A stretch of DNA of 6,091 nucleotides from Gammaproteobacteria bacterium (GCA_023481025.1 JAMCWV010000222.1:1-6091); one strand, 5' to 3'; counted from the stretch's first letter, positions 1 to 5,496 are shown. Program-made: numbers and translations. Notes: generated by a model from the sequence alone, not told the origin.

Positions 1-26
1 AAAAAGGGGGTTATGAAAAAGAACGG

Positions 27-311
27 CTAACAGGTGATCGGATAACTCCGGAATCGCTGTTCGGAATCACCGAAATACGCATTCTGCGCGAAGATGGGGT
101 GCAAGCTCCCTGAAGAGTAGCCATCTAACCCTTTCAAAGTCATGGTCAGTGACACATGTTGGGTTTCTTGTGTGGGCTGAAAGTGATGAACAGAACCATG
201 CGTTAGCAATCCGGCTTCGGAGTTACCAACGTAGACTTGAATGGTTGTAATTTTCGCAGGTAAGTCGCGTATAGTAGGCAATTCTGGCGCTGAATGTTGA
301 GAGCGACTCAT
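27..311 (-). CDS. HipA N-terminal domain protein, truncated hipA remnant or HipS-like
   Basis: This 94-residue protein matches only the first subdomain of HipA-family serine/threonine kinase toxins. After a roughly 20-residue leader come a VYVGNSEAG strand, an SLTM segment and SLHPIFAQN, which corresponds to the position where HipA proteins usually continue with LPEG. Here the family pattern stops after FAQN, and about 17 unrelated residues (AYFGDSEQ...) lead to a TAG stop. Full HipA is about 400-440 residues, so the kinase core is absent and the product cannot phosphorylate a target. Its ATG overlaps the stop of the upstream hipB-like gene (ATGA, 308-311), showing translational coupling. Two readings are possible: a hipA cut by a recombination event, or a small HipS-like protein as in tripartite HipBST systems, whose kinase gene would lie beyond base 1. 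The break inside the conserved domain favours truncation. Domain identity is fairly sure; functional status is not. Confidence 0.72.
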   Translation of the reverse strand: MSRSQHSAPELPTIRDLPAKITTIQVYVGNSEAGLLTHGSVHHFQPTQETQHVSLTMTLKGLDGYSSGSLHPIFAQNAYFGDSEQRFRSYPITC

Positions 312-568
312 GCGTCATCCTCCGCGAACAGAGAGTCGATTTCGTCCCAATGAGGTAACCTGTGTGTCTTGGTTGTCACTTCAAACTGCAGGTTAACGCC
401 ATCAAGCAGCCGCTCGAAAATATCGAATGACCCGCTAAAGCGCCCGTTTTCGATTTCTGAAATTGTTGATTTATGAACCCCCGTGAGCTCTGACAAAGCT
501 TGTTGAGTGTACCCCAATGCTTTTCTACTCTCTCGGACGGCATTGCCGATGTCGATTCGTGATGCCAT
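308..568 (-). CDS. hipB: HipB-like XRE-family antitoxin / transcriptional repressor
   Basis: This is an 86-residue DNA-binding protein of the Xre/Cro HTH family. The helix-turn-helix spans about residues 21-42 (TQQALSELTGVHKSTISEIENG), with the typical Q-x-x-L-S-x-x-T-G-V and S-T-I-S-E-I-E-N-G pattern. It is followed by FERLLDGVNLQFEV, a helix and strand like the dimerisation strand of HipB proteins, and an acidic tail (FAEDDA). In HipBA modules HipB binds and restrains the kinase HipA and represses its own operon as a dimer. The first gene of the pair overlaps the HipA-like gene by 4 bp. The ATG at 568 is supported by an AGGTGG Shine-Dalgarno (573-578) and a perfect TATAAT further upstream. 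Regulation is likely autogenous through two palindromes at 585-600 and 624-639. The partner is truncated, so this may now act as an orphan repressor. The family call is firm; the hipB name rests on the HipA-like neighbour. Confidence 0.82.
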   Translation of the reverse strand: MASRIDIGNAVRESRKALGYTQQALSELTGVHKSTISEIENGRFSGSFDIFERLLDGVNLQFEVTTKTHRLPHWDEIDSLFAEDDA

Positions 569-584
569 GTTGCCACCTAAAATA

Positions 585-600
585 TTCGCCTATTCGCGAA
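585..600. promoter_or_regulatory. Candidate HipB operator, proximal (TTCGC-N6-GCGAA)
   Basis: A perfect 5-bp inverted repeat, TTCGC (585-589) and GCGAA (596-600), with a 6-bp spacer. It covers the predicted transcription start of the hipB operon, just downstream of the -10 box. The same half-sites and spacing recur 39 bp away, which argues against chance. Binding by the adjacent HTH protein is inference from the autoregulation known for HipB. Confidence 0.55.
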
Positions 601-601
601 C

Positions 602-607
602 ATTATA
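602..607 (-). promoter_or_regulatory. -10 box of the hipB operon promoter
   Basis: The minus strand reads TATAAT here, a perfect sigma-70 -10 hexamer 34 nt upstream of the hipB ATG. At a 17-bp spacing the -35 position (625-630) reads TGGCAA, a poor match. The promoter is therefore either weak at -35 or helped by the AT-rich spacer. The start point is expected near 594-596, inside the proximal palindrome. Confidence 0.6.
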
Positions 608-623
608 GCCAAAAAATAATTAA

Positions 624-639
624 TTTGCCATATAGCGAA
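624..639. promoter_or_regulatory. Candidate HipB operator, distal (TTTGC-N6-GCGAA)
   Basis: An inverted repeat TTTGC (624-628) and GCGAA (635-639) with a 6-bp spacer, one mismatch from perfect. It overlaps the expected -35 position of the hipB promoter. Its centre is exactly 39 bp from that of the proximal copy, close to four helical turns, so dimers on the two sites would face the same side of the DNA. GCGAACA is shared exactly by both sites (596-602 and 635-641). Confidence 0.52.
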
Positions 640-719
640 CAATCTTTAAGGTTTTACTCGTATTGAGTCGCCTTTTTCATCGGACAATCTAGGCCCCTCG
701 TTAACAAAGAATTCACTTA

Positions 720-735
720 TTAGACTAACGTCCAA
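720..735. promoter_or_regulatory. Imperfect palindrome upstream of the symporter promoter, possible activator site
   Basis: The bases TTAGAC-TAAC-GTCCAA form a 6-bp inverted repeat with one mismatch around a 4-bp centre. It ends 8 bp before a possible -35 box (TTGCCA, 744-749), a fitting place for an activator. Related acetate-use genes in Vibrio and Pseudomonas are known to be controlled by the LuxR-type response regulators CrbR/ErdR. That such a protein binds here is only a suggestion. Confidence 0.3.
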
Positions 736-743
736 TTTCCTCG

Positions 744-773
744 TTGCCATTTCTCTACGATGCTTGTTATCGA
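744..773 (+). promoter_or_regulatory. Possible promoter of the symporter operon
   Basis: TTGCCA (744-749) is followed after 18 bp by TATCGA (768-773), which is preceded by TGT, an extended -10 element. The -10 hexamer itself matches only three of six consensus bases, so an activator would probably be needed. It would give a leader of about 50 nt before the ATG at 834. Other weak candidates exist further upstream, so this choice is tentative. Confidence 0.3.
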
Positions 774-786
774 CAAAAAGGTAGAA

Positions 787-804
787 CTACTCAAAAAAGA
801 GTAG
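787..804 (+). other. Perfect hairpin with A6 loop in the symporter leader
   Basis: CTACTC (787-792) and GAGTAG (799-804) are perfectly complementary around six A bases. The element sits in the presumed 5' leader, 17 nt before the Shine-Dalgarno at 822. There is no T-run after it, so it is not an intrinsic terminator. It could be an mRNA structure or a protein-binding palindrome. Confidence 0.4.
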
Positions 805-833
805 CGCCAACAAACATACGTGGAGGAAATCAC

Positions 834-1100
834 ATGGCATTTGAATCGCAAGATCATGCCAAAGCCTACTGGAAAGAGAACCTGTCGTTGATGGTCAAGC
901 TATTGGCTGTCTGGTTCACGGTCTCCTTTGGGTTCGGTATTATTTTGGTGGACTGGTTAAATCAGTTCTCCTTCTTCGGCTTTAAGCTGGGCTTTTGGTT
1001 TGCCCAACAAGGCGCAATTTACACCTTTATCGTGCTGATTTTTGTGTACATCGCACAAATGAACAAGCTCGATAAGAAATATAAAGTCGACGAGGAGTAA
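834..1100 (+). CDS. DUF4212 sodium/substrate symporter small subunit
   Basis: This 88-residue inner-membrane protein belongs to the DUF4212 family, known as the small subunit that pairs with VC_2705-type sodium:solute symporters. It has a charged N-terminus (residues 1-16, with KAYWKENL), a first membrane helix at about 17-39, a short aromatic linker (FFGFKLGFWFAQQG), a second helix at about 55-75, and a charged tail (MNKLDKKYKVDEE). The hairpin of two helices and the FWFAQQGAIYTFIVLIFVY stretch are typical of the family. The ATG at 834 is chosen because GGAGGA lies at 822-827. An in-frame ATG at 744 would add 30 residues with no membrane or family character and run through the promoter region. 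The large-subunit gene starts 3 nt after the stop, and its ribosome-binding site (GAGGAG, 1092-1097) is inside this gene, so the two are co-expressed. Its exact contribution to transport is not known. Confidence 0.9.
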   Translation: MAFESQDHAKAYWKENLSLMVKLLAVWFTVSFGFGIILVDWLNQFSFFGFKLGFWFAQQGAIYTFIVLIFVYIAQMNKLDKKYKVDEE

Positions 1101-1103
1101 CCA

Positions 1104-2810
1104 ATGGATATCAAAACACTGACGTTTATCGTCGTCGGCGCGACGTTCGCCCTGTATATCGGGATTGCGATTTGGGCTCGAGCCGGTTCAACTACTGATT
1201 TCTACGTCGCCGGTGGCGGTGTTCCACCCGTCGCAAACGGGATGGCCACTGCGGCCGACTGGATGTCGGCAGCATCGTTTATTTCCATGGCAGGTCTGAT
1301 TTCCATGCTCGGCTACGACGGTAGTGTCTACCTGATGGGCTGGACCGGTGGTTACGTCCTGTTGGCGCTATGTTTGGCACCTTACTTGCGTAAATTCGGT
1401 AAATTTACCGTGCCAGACTTCATTGGTGACCGTTATTACTCGCAAACCGCACGAACGGTCGCGGTGATTTGTGCGATTTTGGTGTCGTTCACTTACATTG
1501 CCGGCCAAATGCGTGGCGTTGGCGTGGTCTTCAGTCGCTTCTTGGAAGTCGACATCACCACGGGCGTTCTCATTGGTATGGCATTGGTTTACTTCTACAC
1601 CTTACTCGGTGGTATGAAAGGAATTACCTATACCCAGGTCGCGCAATACTGTGTGTTAGCGTTTGCTTACACCGTCCCTGCGGTGTTTATCTCAATGCAG
1701 ATGACCGGCCACTTCTTACCGCAGACCGGTTTTGGTGCAACGCTTGCGGACGGTTCGGGTATGTATATGCTTGAACGACTCGACGGCTTATCGCAGGAGC
1801 TTGGCTTTGCCGCCTATACGGAAGGAACCAAGTCTGGCATCGATGTCTTCGCTATTACGATGGCGCTGATGGTCGGTACTGCCGGTTTACCACACGTGAT
1901 TATTCGTTTCTTCACCGTACCAAAAGTAAGTGATGCGCGGAAATCAGGTGGTTGGGCATTGGTCTTCATTGCTGTGGTTTACACCACTGCACCAGCGATT
2001 GCGTCAATTACTAAAGTGAACATTTTGAACACGCTGAATGGTCCAGACCAGCAGGGCGTTCTCTATGAAAACGCACCAAGTTGGGTGACCAACTGGGAGC
2101 GTACAGGCCTGATCGAATGGAATGACCATAACGAAGACGGTCGGATGTTCTACTCAGCGGATGAGCGCAACGAAATGCGCGTGGACGCAGACATTATCGT
2201 TCTTGCGAGCCCGGAAATCGCGAACTTACCAAACTGGGTGATTGCCTTGGTTGCCGCAGGTGGTGTTGCCGCTGCGTTGTCGACCTCTGCTGGCTTGTTG
2301 TTGGTTATTTCCAGTTCCGTGTCCCACGATTTAATGAAACGAACATTGGCGCCGAATATCTCTGACCGGCAAGAGCTCCTCTACGCGCGGGTTGCGGCAG
2401 GTGTGGCGGTTGTCATCGGTGCATGGTTCGGTATTAATCCACCCGGATTCGTGGCGCAGGTGGTCGCCTTCGCGTTCGGTCTGGCAGCTGCCTCGTTCTT
2501 CCCTGCGATTATTATGGGTATCTTCCATAAACGCATGAATAGCTCGGGTGCAATTGCCGGTATGATCGTCGGTGTCGTCTTTACCTTGTCGTACATCATT
2601 TACTTCCGCTTTATTAACCCAGCGGCAGATAACCCAGAGAACTGGCTGTTCGGTATTTCGCCAGAAGGGATTGGTACAGTGGGGATGATTCTGAACTTCA
2701 TTGTCGCGCTCACCGTGCTGAAGTTCACCAAAGATGCACCAGAAGAGATTCAAGAGTTAGTCGAATCGATTCGTTATCCGAAAGGTGCAGGTGAAGCAAC
2801 TCACCACTAA
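1104..2810 (+). CDS. VC_2705-type sodium:solute symporter (SSSF), ActP-related
   Basis: A 568-residue multi-pass inner-membrane transporter of the sodium:solute symporter family, in the branch named after Vibrio cholerae VC_2705 and related to acetate permease ActP. Family marks include a first helix (about 5-25), TTDFYVAGGGVPP before AADWMSAASF (50-59), GLPHVIIRFFTVP in the middle, and AALSTSAGLLLVISSSVSHDLM (390-411), the conserved core helix region. A long non-membrane insert at about 310-375 carries DHNEDG (341-346), which resembles an EF-hand calcium loop. Full length appears intact. It couples import of a small organic solute to a cation, probably sodium. Acetate or another short carboxylate is the best guess from ActP kinship; the substrate cannot be read from the sequence. 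It follows the DUF4212 gene by 3 nt and ends before a strong terminator, so the operon is these two genes. The cAMP/CBS-type protein downstream may regulate it (inference). Confidence 0.92.
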   Translation: MDIKTLTFIVVGATFALYIGIAIWARAGSTTDFYVAGGGVPPVANGMATAADWMSAASFISMAGLISMLGYDGSVYLMGWTGGYVLLALCLAPYLRKFGKFTVPDFIGDRYYSQTARTVAVICAILVSFTYIAGQMRGVGVVFSRFLEVDITTGVLIGMALVYFYTLLGGMKGITYTQVAQYCVLAFAYTVPAVFISMQMTGHFLPQTGFGATLADGSGMYMLERLDGLSQELGFAAYTEGTKSGIDVFAITMALMVGTAGLPHVIIRFFTVPKVSDARKSGGWALVFIAVVYTTAPAIASITKVNILNTLNGPDQQGVLYENAPSWVTNWERTGLIEWNDHNEDGRMFYSADERNEMRVDADIIVLASPEIANLPNWVIALVAAGGVAAALSTSAGLLLVISSSVSHDLMKRTLAPNISDRQELLYARVAAGVAVVIGAWFGINPPGFVAQVVAFAFGLAAASFFPAIIMGIFHKRMNSSGAIAGMIVGVVFTLSYIIYFRFINPAADNPENWLFGISPEGIGTVGMILNFIVALTVLKFTKDAPEEIQELVESIRYPKGAGEATHH

Positions 2811-2839
2811 GGCTGAGTTGACGGAAACCTGATTGATGG

Positions 2840-2873
2840 AAGCCCCGTGGAGTGAGTGCCATGGGGCTTTTTT
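2840..2873 (+). terminator. Rho-independent terminator after the symporter operon
   Basis: AGCCCCGTGG (2841-2850) pairs with CCATGGGGCT (2859-2868), a 10-bp stem with one G-U wobble. It has an 8-nt loop and is followed directly by a T-run to 2873. A2840 can extend the stem. It lies 30 nt after the symporter stop codon and separates that operon from the DUF294 gene. Confidence 0.9.
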
Positions 2874-2883
2874 ACATAAGCTT

Positions 2884-2911
2884 TTGTTTTTTCAAGTCAA
2901 CAAGCTAGACT
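2884..2911 (+). promoter_or_regulatory. Possible promoter of the DUF294 gene
   Basis: TTGTTT (2884-2889) and TAGACT (2906-2911) are spaced by 16 bp in the gap after the terminator. Each is a partial match to the sigma-70 boxes (three and four of six). A promoter is expected here because the upstream operon is terminated, but the exact boxes are uncertain. Confidence 0.3.
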
Positions 2912-2920
2912 GAATGCAAG

Positions 2921-2935
2921 GTCGGCCGTGCCGAC
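2921..2935 (+). other. Short perfect hairpin just before the DUF294 ribosome-binding site
   Basis: GTCGGC (2921-2926) and GCCGAC (2930-2935) pair perfectly around a 3-nt CGT loop. The Shine-Dalgarno AAGGA starts at 2938, only 2 nt later. A GC-rich structure this close could affect ribosome access. It has no T-run and is not a terminator. Confidence 0.4.
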
Positions 2936-2949
2936 ACAAGGATCAAACC

Positions 2950-4791
2950 ATGACCGCAGACCATGCCGATATTCGTAGTTTTCTGATGCAAACCCCGCCC
3001 TTTGATGGGCTCGAGGTGGACCAGTTGCAGCTGGCGCTAGATAAACTCCAAGCTGTGTATGTGTGTCATGACAACCGCAAAGAAATCATGCAACCCGACG
3101 TGCACCAGTTGTACTTAGTGCGGTCGGGTGCCTATGACTTGGTTGATAAAGAAGGGCAGCATTTAGACCGGTTGGAGCCGGGGGATTTGTTTGGTTTTCC
3201 GTCGTTATTAACCGGGCGCAAAATTACCAATCAGTTACAGGTGATTGCCGATGGCATTATTTGGCAGTGGCCCGAGTCGGTGTTTAATCAATTACGTCGC
3301 CAGAACCAAGCTTTTGAGCGGTACTTTGTGAATGCTCATGGCCAGCGTCTGCTGGCAGAACAAGGGCAAAAGCGCGGCGCTGATTGGAGTGAAAAGCGCA
3401 TTGCCGACGTGATTACCCGCACACCGATTCAAATTCAAAGCACGGCGAGTATTCGCGAAGCGGCGCAACTGATGTCGGCGGAGCGGGTCTCGTGTTTATT
3501 AGTGGTCGATGATCAGCAATTACGTGGCATTGTCACCGACCGCGACCTACGCAACCGCGTGGTGGCAGCGGCGCTCAATGTGGATATAGCTGTGGCGGCA
3601 GTGATGACACCCGCACCAGCCGTGGTGTATGGCGATCAAAGCTTGTTTGATGCCTTGACCACCATGAGCCAAAGCAATATTCACCATTTACCTGTGCTTG
3701 ATGGCCAAGACGTTCCGCTTGGCGTGATTACCAATACGGATTTGATGCACCAACAACGCAGTGAACCTGTGCTGTTAATTAGTGCTTTGTTCAAAGCACC
3801 TAGCCGTGAGGCGCTGGTTGCGGAAGCGGCGAAAGTGCCAGACTATTTGCGTAGTTTTGCGGGCCGAGTGAAAGACATCAGTATGATTGGCCGTTTGCTG
3901 AACTCGTTAACCGACAGTATGACGCGCAAACTCATTCGGTTGTACGAGCAAGAGCATGGCAGTGCGCCGGCAACCTATGTCTGGCTGGCGTTTGGCTCGC
4001 AAGCGCGGGGTGACCAAACTTTAGGTTCGGACCAAGACAATGCACTGTTGCTGGCTGATGAAATCAGCGATGGCCAACGCGAATGGTTTGCCGGCATGGC
4101 GACATTTGTCAACGAAGGCTTAGCTGATTGTGGGATTCGTTTGTGTCCTGGCGACATTATGGCGATGAACCCAAAATGGCGGATGAACCAAATTGAATGG
4201 CGTGAGCAATTTATGAAGTGGATCCGCTCGCCCACGCCGCAAGCGATTATGCATTCGATGATTTTCTTCGACAGCCGGCCAGTGGCTGGTAACAATGCAC
4301 TGTATCGTCGTCATCGCGAGGAAATAGCCAAGTTAGCCAAGCAAGACATGTTCCTAGGAAATATTGCCCGCCACATTGGCGAGTTGAATGTGCCGCTCGG
4401 CTTGTTTAATCGCTTTCGTACCAAGAGCGAAGGCGACTTTGACTACATTGATATTAAGAAACAAGCGATTGCAATTTTGAATGACATTGTCCGGCTGTAT
4501 GCGTTAGCGGCTGGCTTAACTGAGCCGTCGACGCCGGGTCGATTGGACCAGCTTAAAGGCAAGAGTTCGCTGAGTGATAAAGACAATCAGAATTTATTGG
4601 AAGCGTGGCAATTTTTAACCCAATTGCGAATGAATGCACAGATGTACCGTCAGGAGGGATCGAAGATTCCGGCGAATTCGGTCGACCCGGAAAGTTTGTC
4701 AACCTTGCAACGGCGGCAATTAAAAGCAGCGTTTAAAGTGATAAAAGATTGTCAGCAAGGGGTGGCCTTTAAATTCGGTCGCAATATGTAA
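2950..4791 (+). CDS. cNMP-like / CBS / DUF294 nucleotidyltransferase signalling protein
   Basis: A 613-residue soluble cytoplasmic protein with four parts. Residues ~1-135 form a cyclic-nucleotide-binding-like jelly roll (VRSGAYDLVDKEG, LEPGDLFGF). Residues ~155-207 and ~219-266 are two CBS domains (VSCLLVVDD-LRGIVTDRDLRNR and MTPAPAVV-LPVLDG-GVITNTDLM). Residues ~320-450 are a DUF294 nucleotidyltransferase with G349-S-x-A-R-G-D and S360-D-x-D363, the metal-binding Asp pair seen in GlnD-type uridylyltransferases, plus FFDSRPVAG (439-447). Residues ~460-605 are the DUF294 C-terminal domain (RFRTKSEGDFDYIDIK). CBS pairs usually sense adenine nucleotides; the reaction and target are unknown. The ATG at 2950 has AAGGA at 2938-2942. 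An in-frame ATG at 2914 is rejected because its 12 extra residues are encoded by the leader hairpin. The phosphate-binding cassette of the cNMP fold is degenerate. The exonuclease gene follows by 16 nt. Confidence 0.9.
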   Translation: MTADHADIRSFLMQTPPFDGLEVDQLQLALDKLQAVYVCHDNRKEIMQPDVHQLYLVRSGAYDLVDKEGQHLDRLEPGDLFGFPSLLTGRKITNQLQVIADGIIWQWPESVFNQLRRQNQAFERYFVNAHGQRLLAEQGQKRGADWSEKRIADVITRTPIQIQSTASIREAAQLMSAERVSCLLVVDDQQLRGIVTDRDLRNRVVAAALNVDIAVAAVMTPAPAVVYGDQSLFDALTTMSQSNIHHLPVLDGQDVPLGVITNTDLMHQQRSEPVLLISALFKAPSREALVAEAAKVPDYLRSFAGRVKDISMIGRLLNSLTDSMTRKLIRLYEQEHGSAPATYVWLAFGSQARGDQTLGSDQDNALLLADEISDGQREWFAGMATFVNEGLADCGIRLCPGDIMAMNPKWRMNQIEWREQFMKWIRSPTPQAIMHSMIFFDSRPVAGNNALYRRHREEIAKLAKQDMFLGNIARHIGELNVPLGLFNRFRTKSEGDFDYIDIKKQAIAILNDIVRLYALAAGLTEPSTPGRLDQLKGKSSLSDKDNQNLLEAWQFLTQLRMNAQMYRQEGSKIPANSVDPESLSTLQRRQLKAAFKVIKDCQQGVAFKFGRNM

Positions 4792-4807
4792 GCGGGGAGA
4801 TGTGGCC

Positions 4808-5434
4808 ATGATGGAACGAATTGCGCGCTGGCGCCACGGCCGACAACCATGGCAAACCGGTAAGTGGTTGGCGGTTGATATTGAAACCAATGGTTTGGAT
4901 GCGAAAAACGATGCCATGTTGACGATTGCCTGGGTGCCGATTCGGCCGCCGGTTATTGCCTTTGATCAGCATGGCTACAAAGTGGTCAAAACGAGTGACC
5001 GGTTATCGCAAGCTGCGGTAGTGCATCAATTGTCATCCGCAGACTTAGCTGCCGGTGAACCGCTCGCAGCTGTGTTTGCGGCGTTTCAAGAGGCCGCTGC
5101 TGGTGCGTTACTGGTGGCCCATAATGCACGCTTTGACCTCGAAGTCTTGCAAGCGGCAGCACTCAAGCTTGACCAACGGCCATGGCAACCGCATGGGGTG
5201 TATTGTACCTTGCAGGCAGAGCGGCGGCGTTTGCTGCGGAGTCAGCAAGAGTTACCGCAAGGCGCGTTAACCTTAGCGGCATGCCGGGCGCGCTATGGCT
5301 TGCCGCCGTTTTATGGTCATCAGGCGCTGAATGATGCGCTGGCGTGTGCGGAGTTGTTTTTGGCGCAAGCGTATCGGTTTGCGTCGGGACACCATCCGAC
5401 GGTTGCGGCACTGGTGAAGTCGAGCCGCTCTTAG
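4808..5434 (+). CDS. DEDDh 3'-5' exonuclease, DnaQ/RNase T superfamily
   Basis: This 208-residue cytoplasmic protein has the full set of DEDDh exonuclease residues. Exo I is VDIETNGL (D24, E26), Exo II is HNARFDLEVL (D110), and Exo III is GHQALNDALACAEL (H171, D176). Such enzymes remove 3'-terminal nucleotides from DNA or RNA with two metal ions; DnaQ is the polymerase III proofreading subunit. This is a stand-alone relative, and its substrate cannot be told from sequence. The gene starts 16 nt after the DUF294 gene and is almost certainly co-transcribed with it. The ATG at 4808 is preferred because GGAG (4796-4799) lies 8 nt upstream. A GTG at 4802 would be only 2 nt from that site, and an ATG at 4811 is a close alternative. 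The N-terminus (MMERIARWRHGRQPW) is basic and the C-terminus ends shortly after the catalytic fold, so there is no extra domain. Pairing with the DUF294 protein recurs in gammaproteobacteria from memory. Confidence 0.88.
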   Translation: MMERIARWRHGRQPWQTGKWLAVDIETNGLDAKNDAMLTIAWVPIRPPVIAFDQHGYKVVKTSDRLSQAAVVHQLSSADLAAGEPLAAVFAAFQEAAAGALLVAHNARFDLEVLQAAALKLDQRPWQPHGVYCTLQAERRRLLRSQQELPQGALTLAACRARYGLPPFYGHQALNDALACAELFLAQAYRFASGHHPTVAALVKSSRS

Positions 5435-5436
5435 TC

Positions 5437-5450
5437 CACGCTAACGCGTG
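5437..5450 (+). other. Small hairpin directly after the exonuclease stop
   Basis: CACGC (5437-5441) and GCGTG (5446-5450) pair around a TAAC loop, starting 2 nt after the stop codon. No T-run follows, so it is not a standard intrinsic terminator. It might protect the 3' end or be chance. Confidence 0.25.
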
Positions 5451-5467
5451 AGCCGCAGGCGCTTTAG

Positions 5468-5484
5468 AAAATTGCTGCAATTTT
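5468..5484 (+). other. AT-rich perfect inverted repeat between exonuclease and ACP genes
   Basis: AAAATTG (5468-5474) and CAATTTT (5478-5484) pair perfectly around CTG. The stem is AT-rich and its own last bases form the T-run, so it could be a weak bidirectional terminator. It could also be an operator, since a TATACT -10 candidate lies 12 nt downstream. Confidence 0.35.
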
Positions 5485-5496
5485 ATTCGAAATGGG

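Noticed and set aside
1..80. Integron attC site or insertion-sequence end at the left edge
   Set aside because: GTTAGCC and GGCTAAC looked suggestive, but the bases do not fit the GTTRRRY / RYYYAAC core sites, and no terminal inverted repeat or target duplication is visible.
744..833. N-terminal extension of the DUF4212 gene from an in-frame ATG at 744
   Set aside because: No ribosome-binding site stands before 744, the 30 extra residues are not family-like, and the stretch holds the likely promoter and hairpin. GGAGGA at 822 decides for 834.
569..833. Small coding gene or RNA gene in the divergent hipB-symporter gap
   Set aside because: No start codon with a ribosome-binding site heads a plausible frame and no RNA family is recognisable; the space is explained by two divergent promoters and their sites.
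2331..2753. Minus-strand open frame of 140 codons inside the symporter gene
   Set aside because: It mirrors a strongly conserved membrane-protein frame, has low-complexity charged and Cys/His-rich content, and no supporting ribosome-binding site.
2914..2949. Upstream start of the DUF294 protein at 2914
   Set aside because: No Shine-Dalgarno there, and the 12 residues come from the leader hairpin. AAGGA at 2938 supports 2950.
4802..4807. GTG start of the exonuclease at 4802
   Set aside because: Only 2 nt after the GGAG site, too close for initiation; ATG at 4808 has the usual 8-nt gap.
5437..5450. Intrinsic terminator right after the exonuclease gene
   Set aside because: Stem is only 5 bp and no T-run follows, so it was listed only as a small hairpin.
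5163..5480. Minus-strand open frame of 105 codons over the exonuclease end
   Set aside because: Antisense shadow of a gene with intact catalytic motifs; the predicted product has no recognisable domain.
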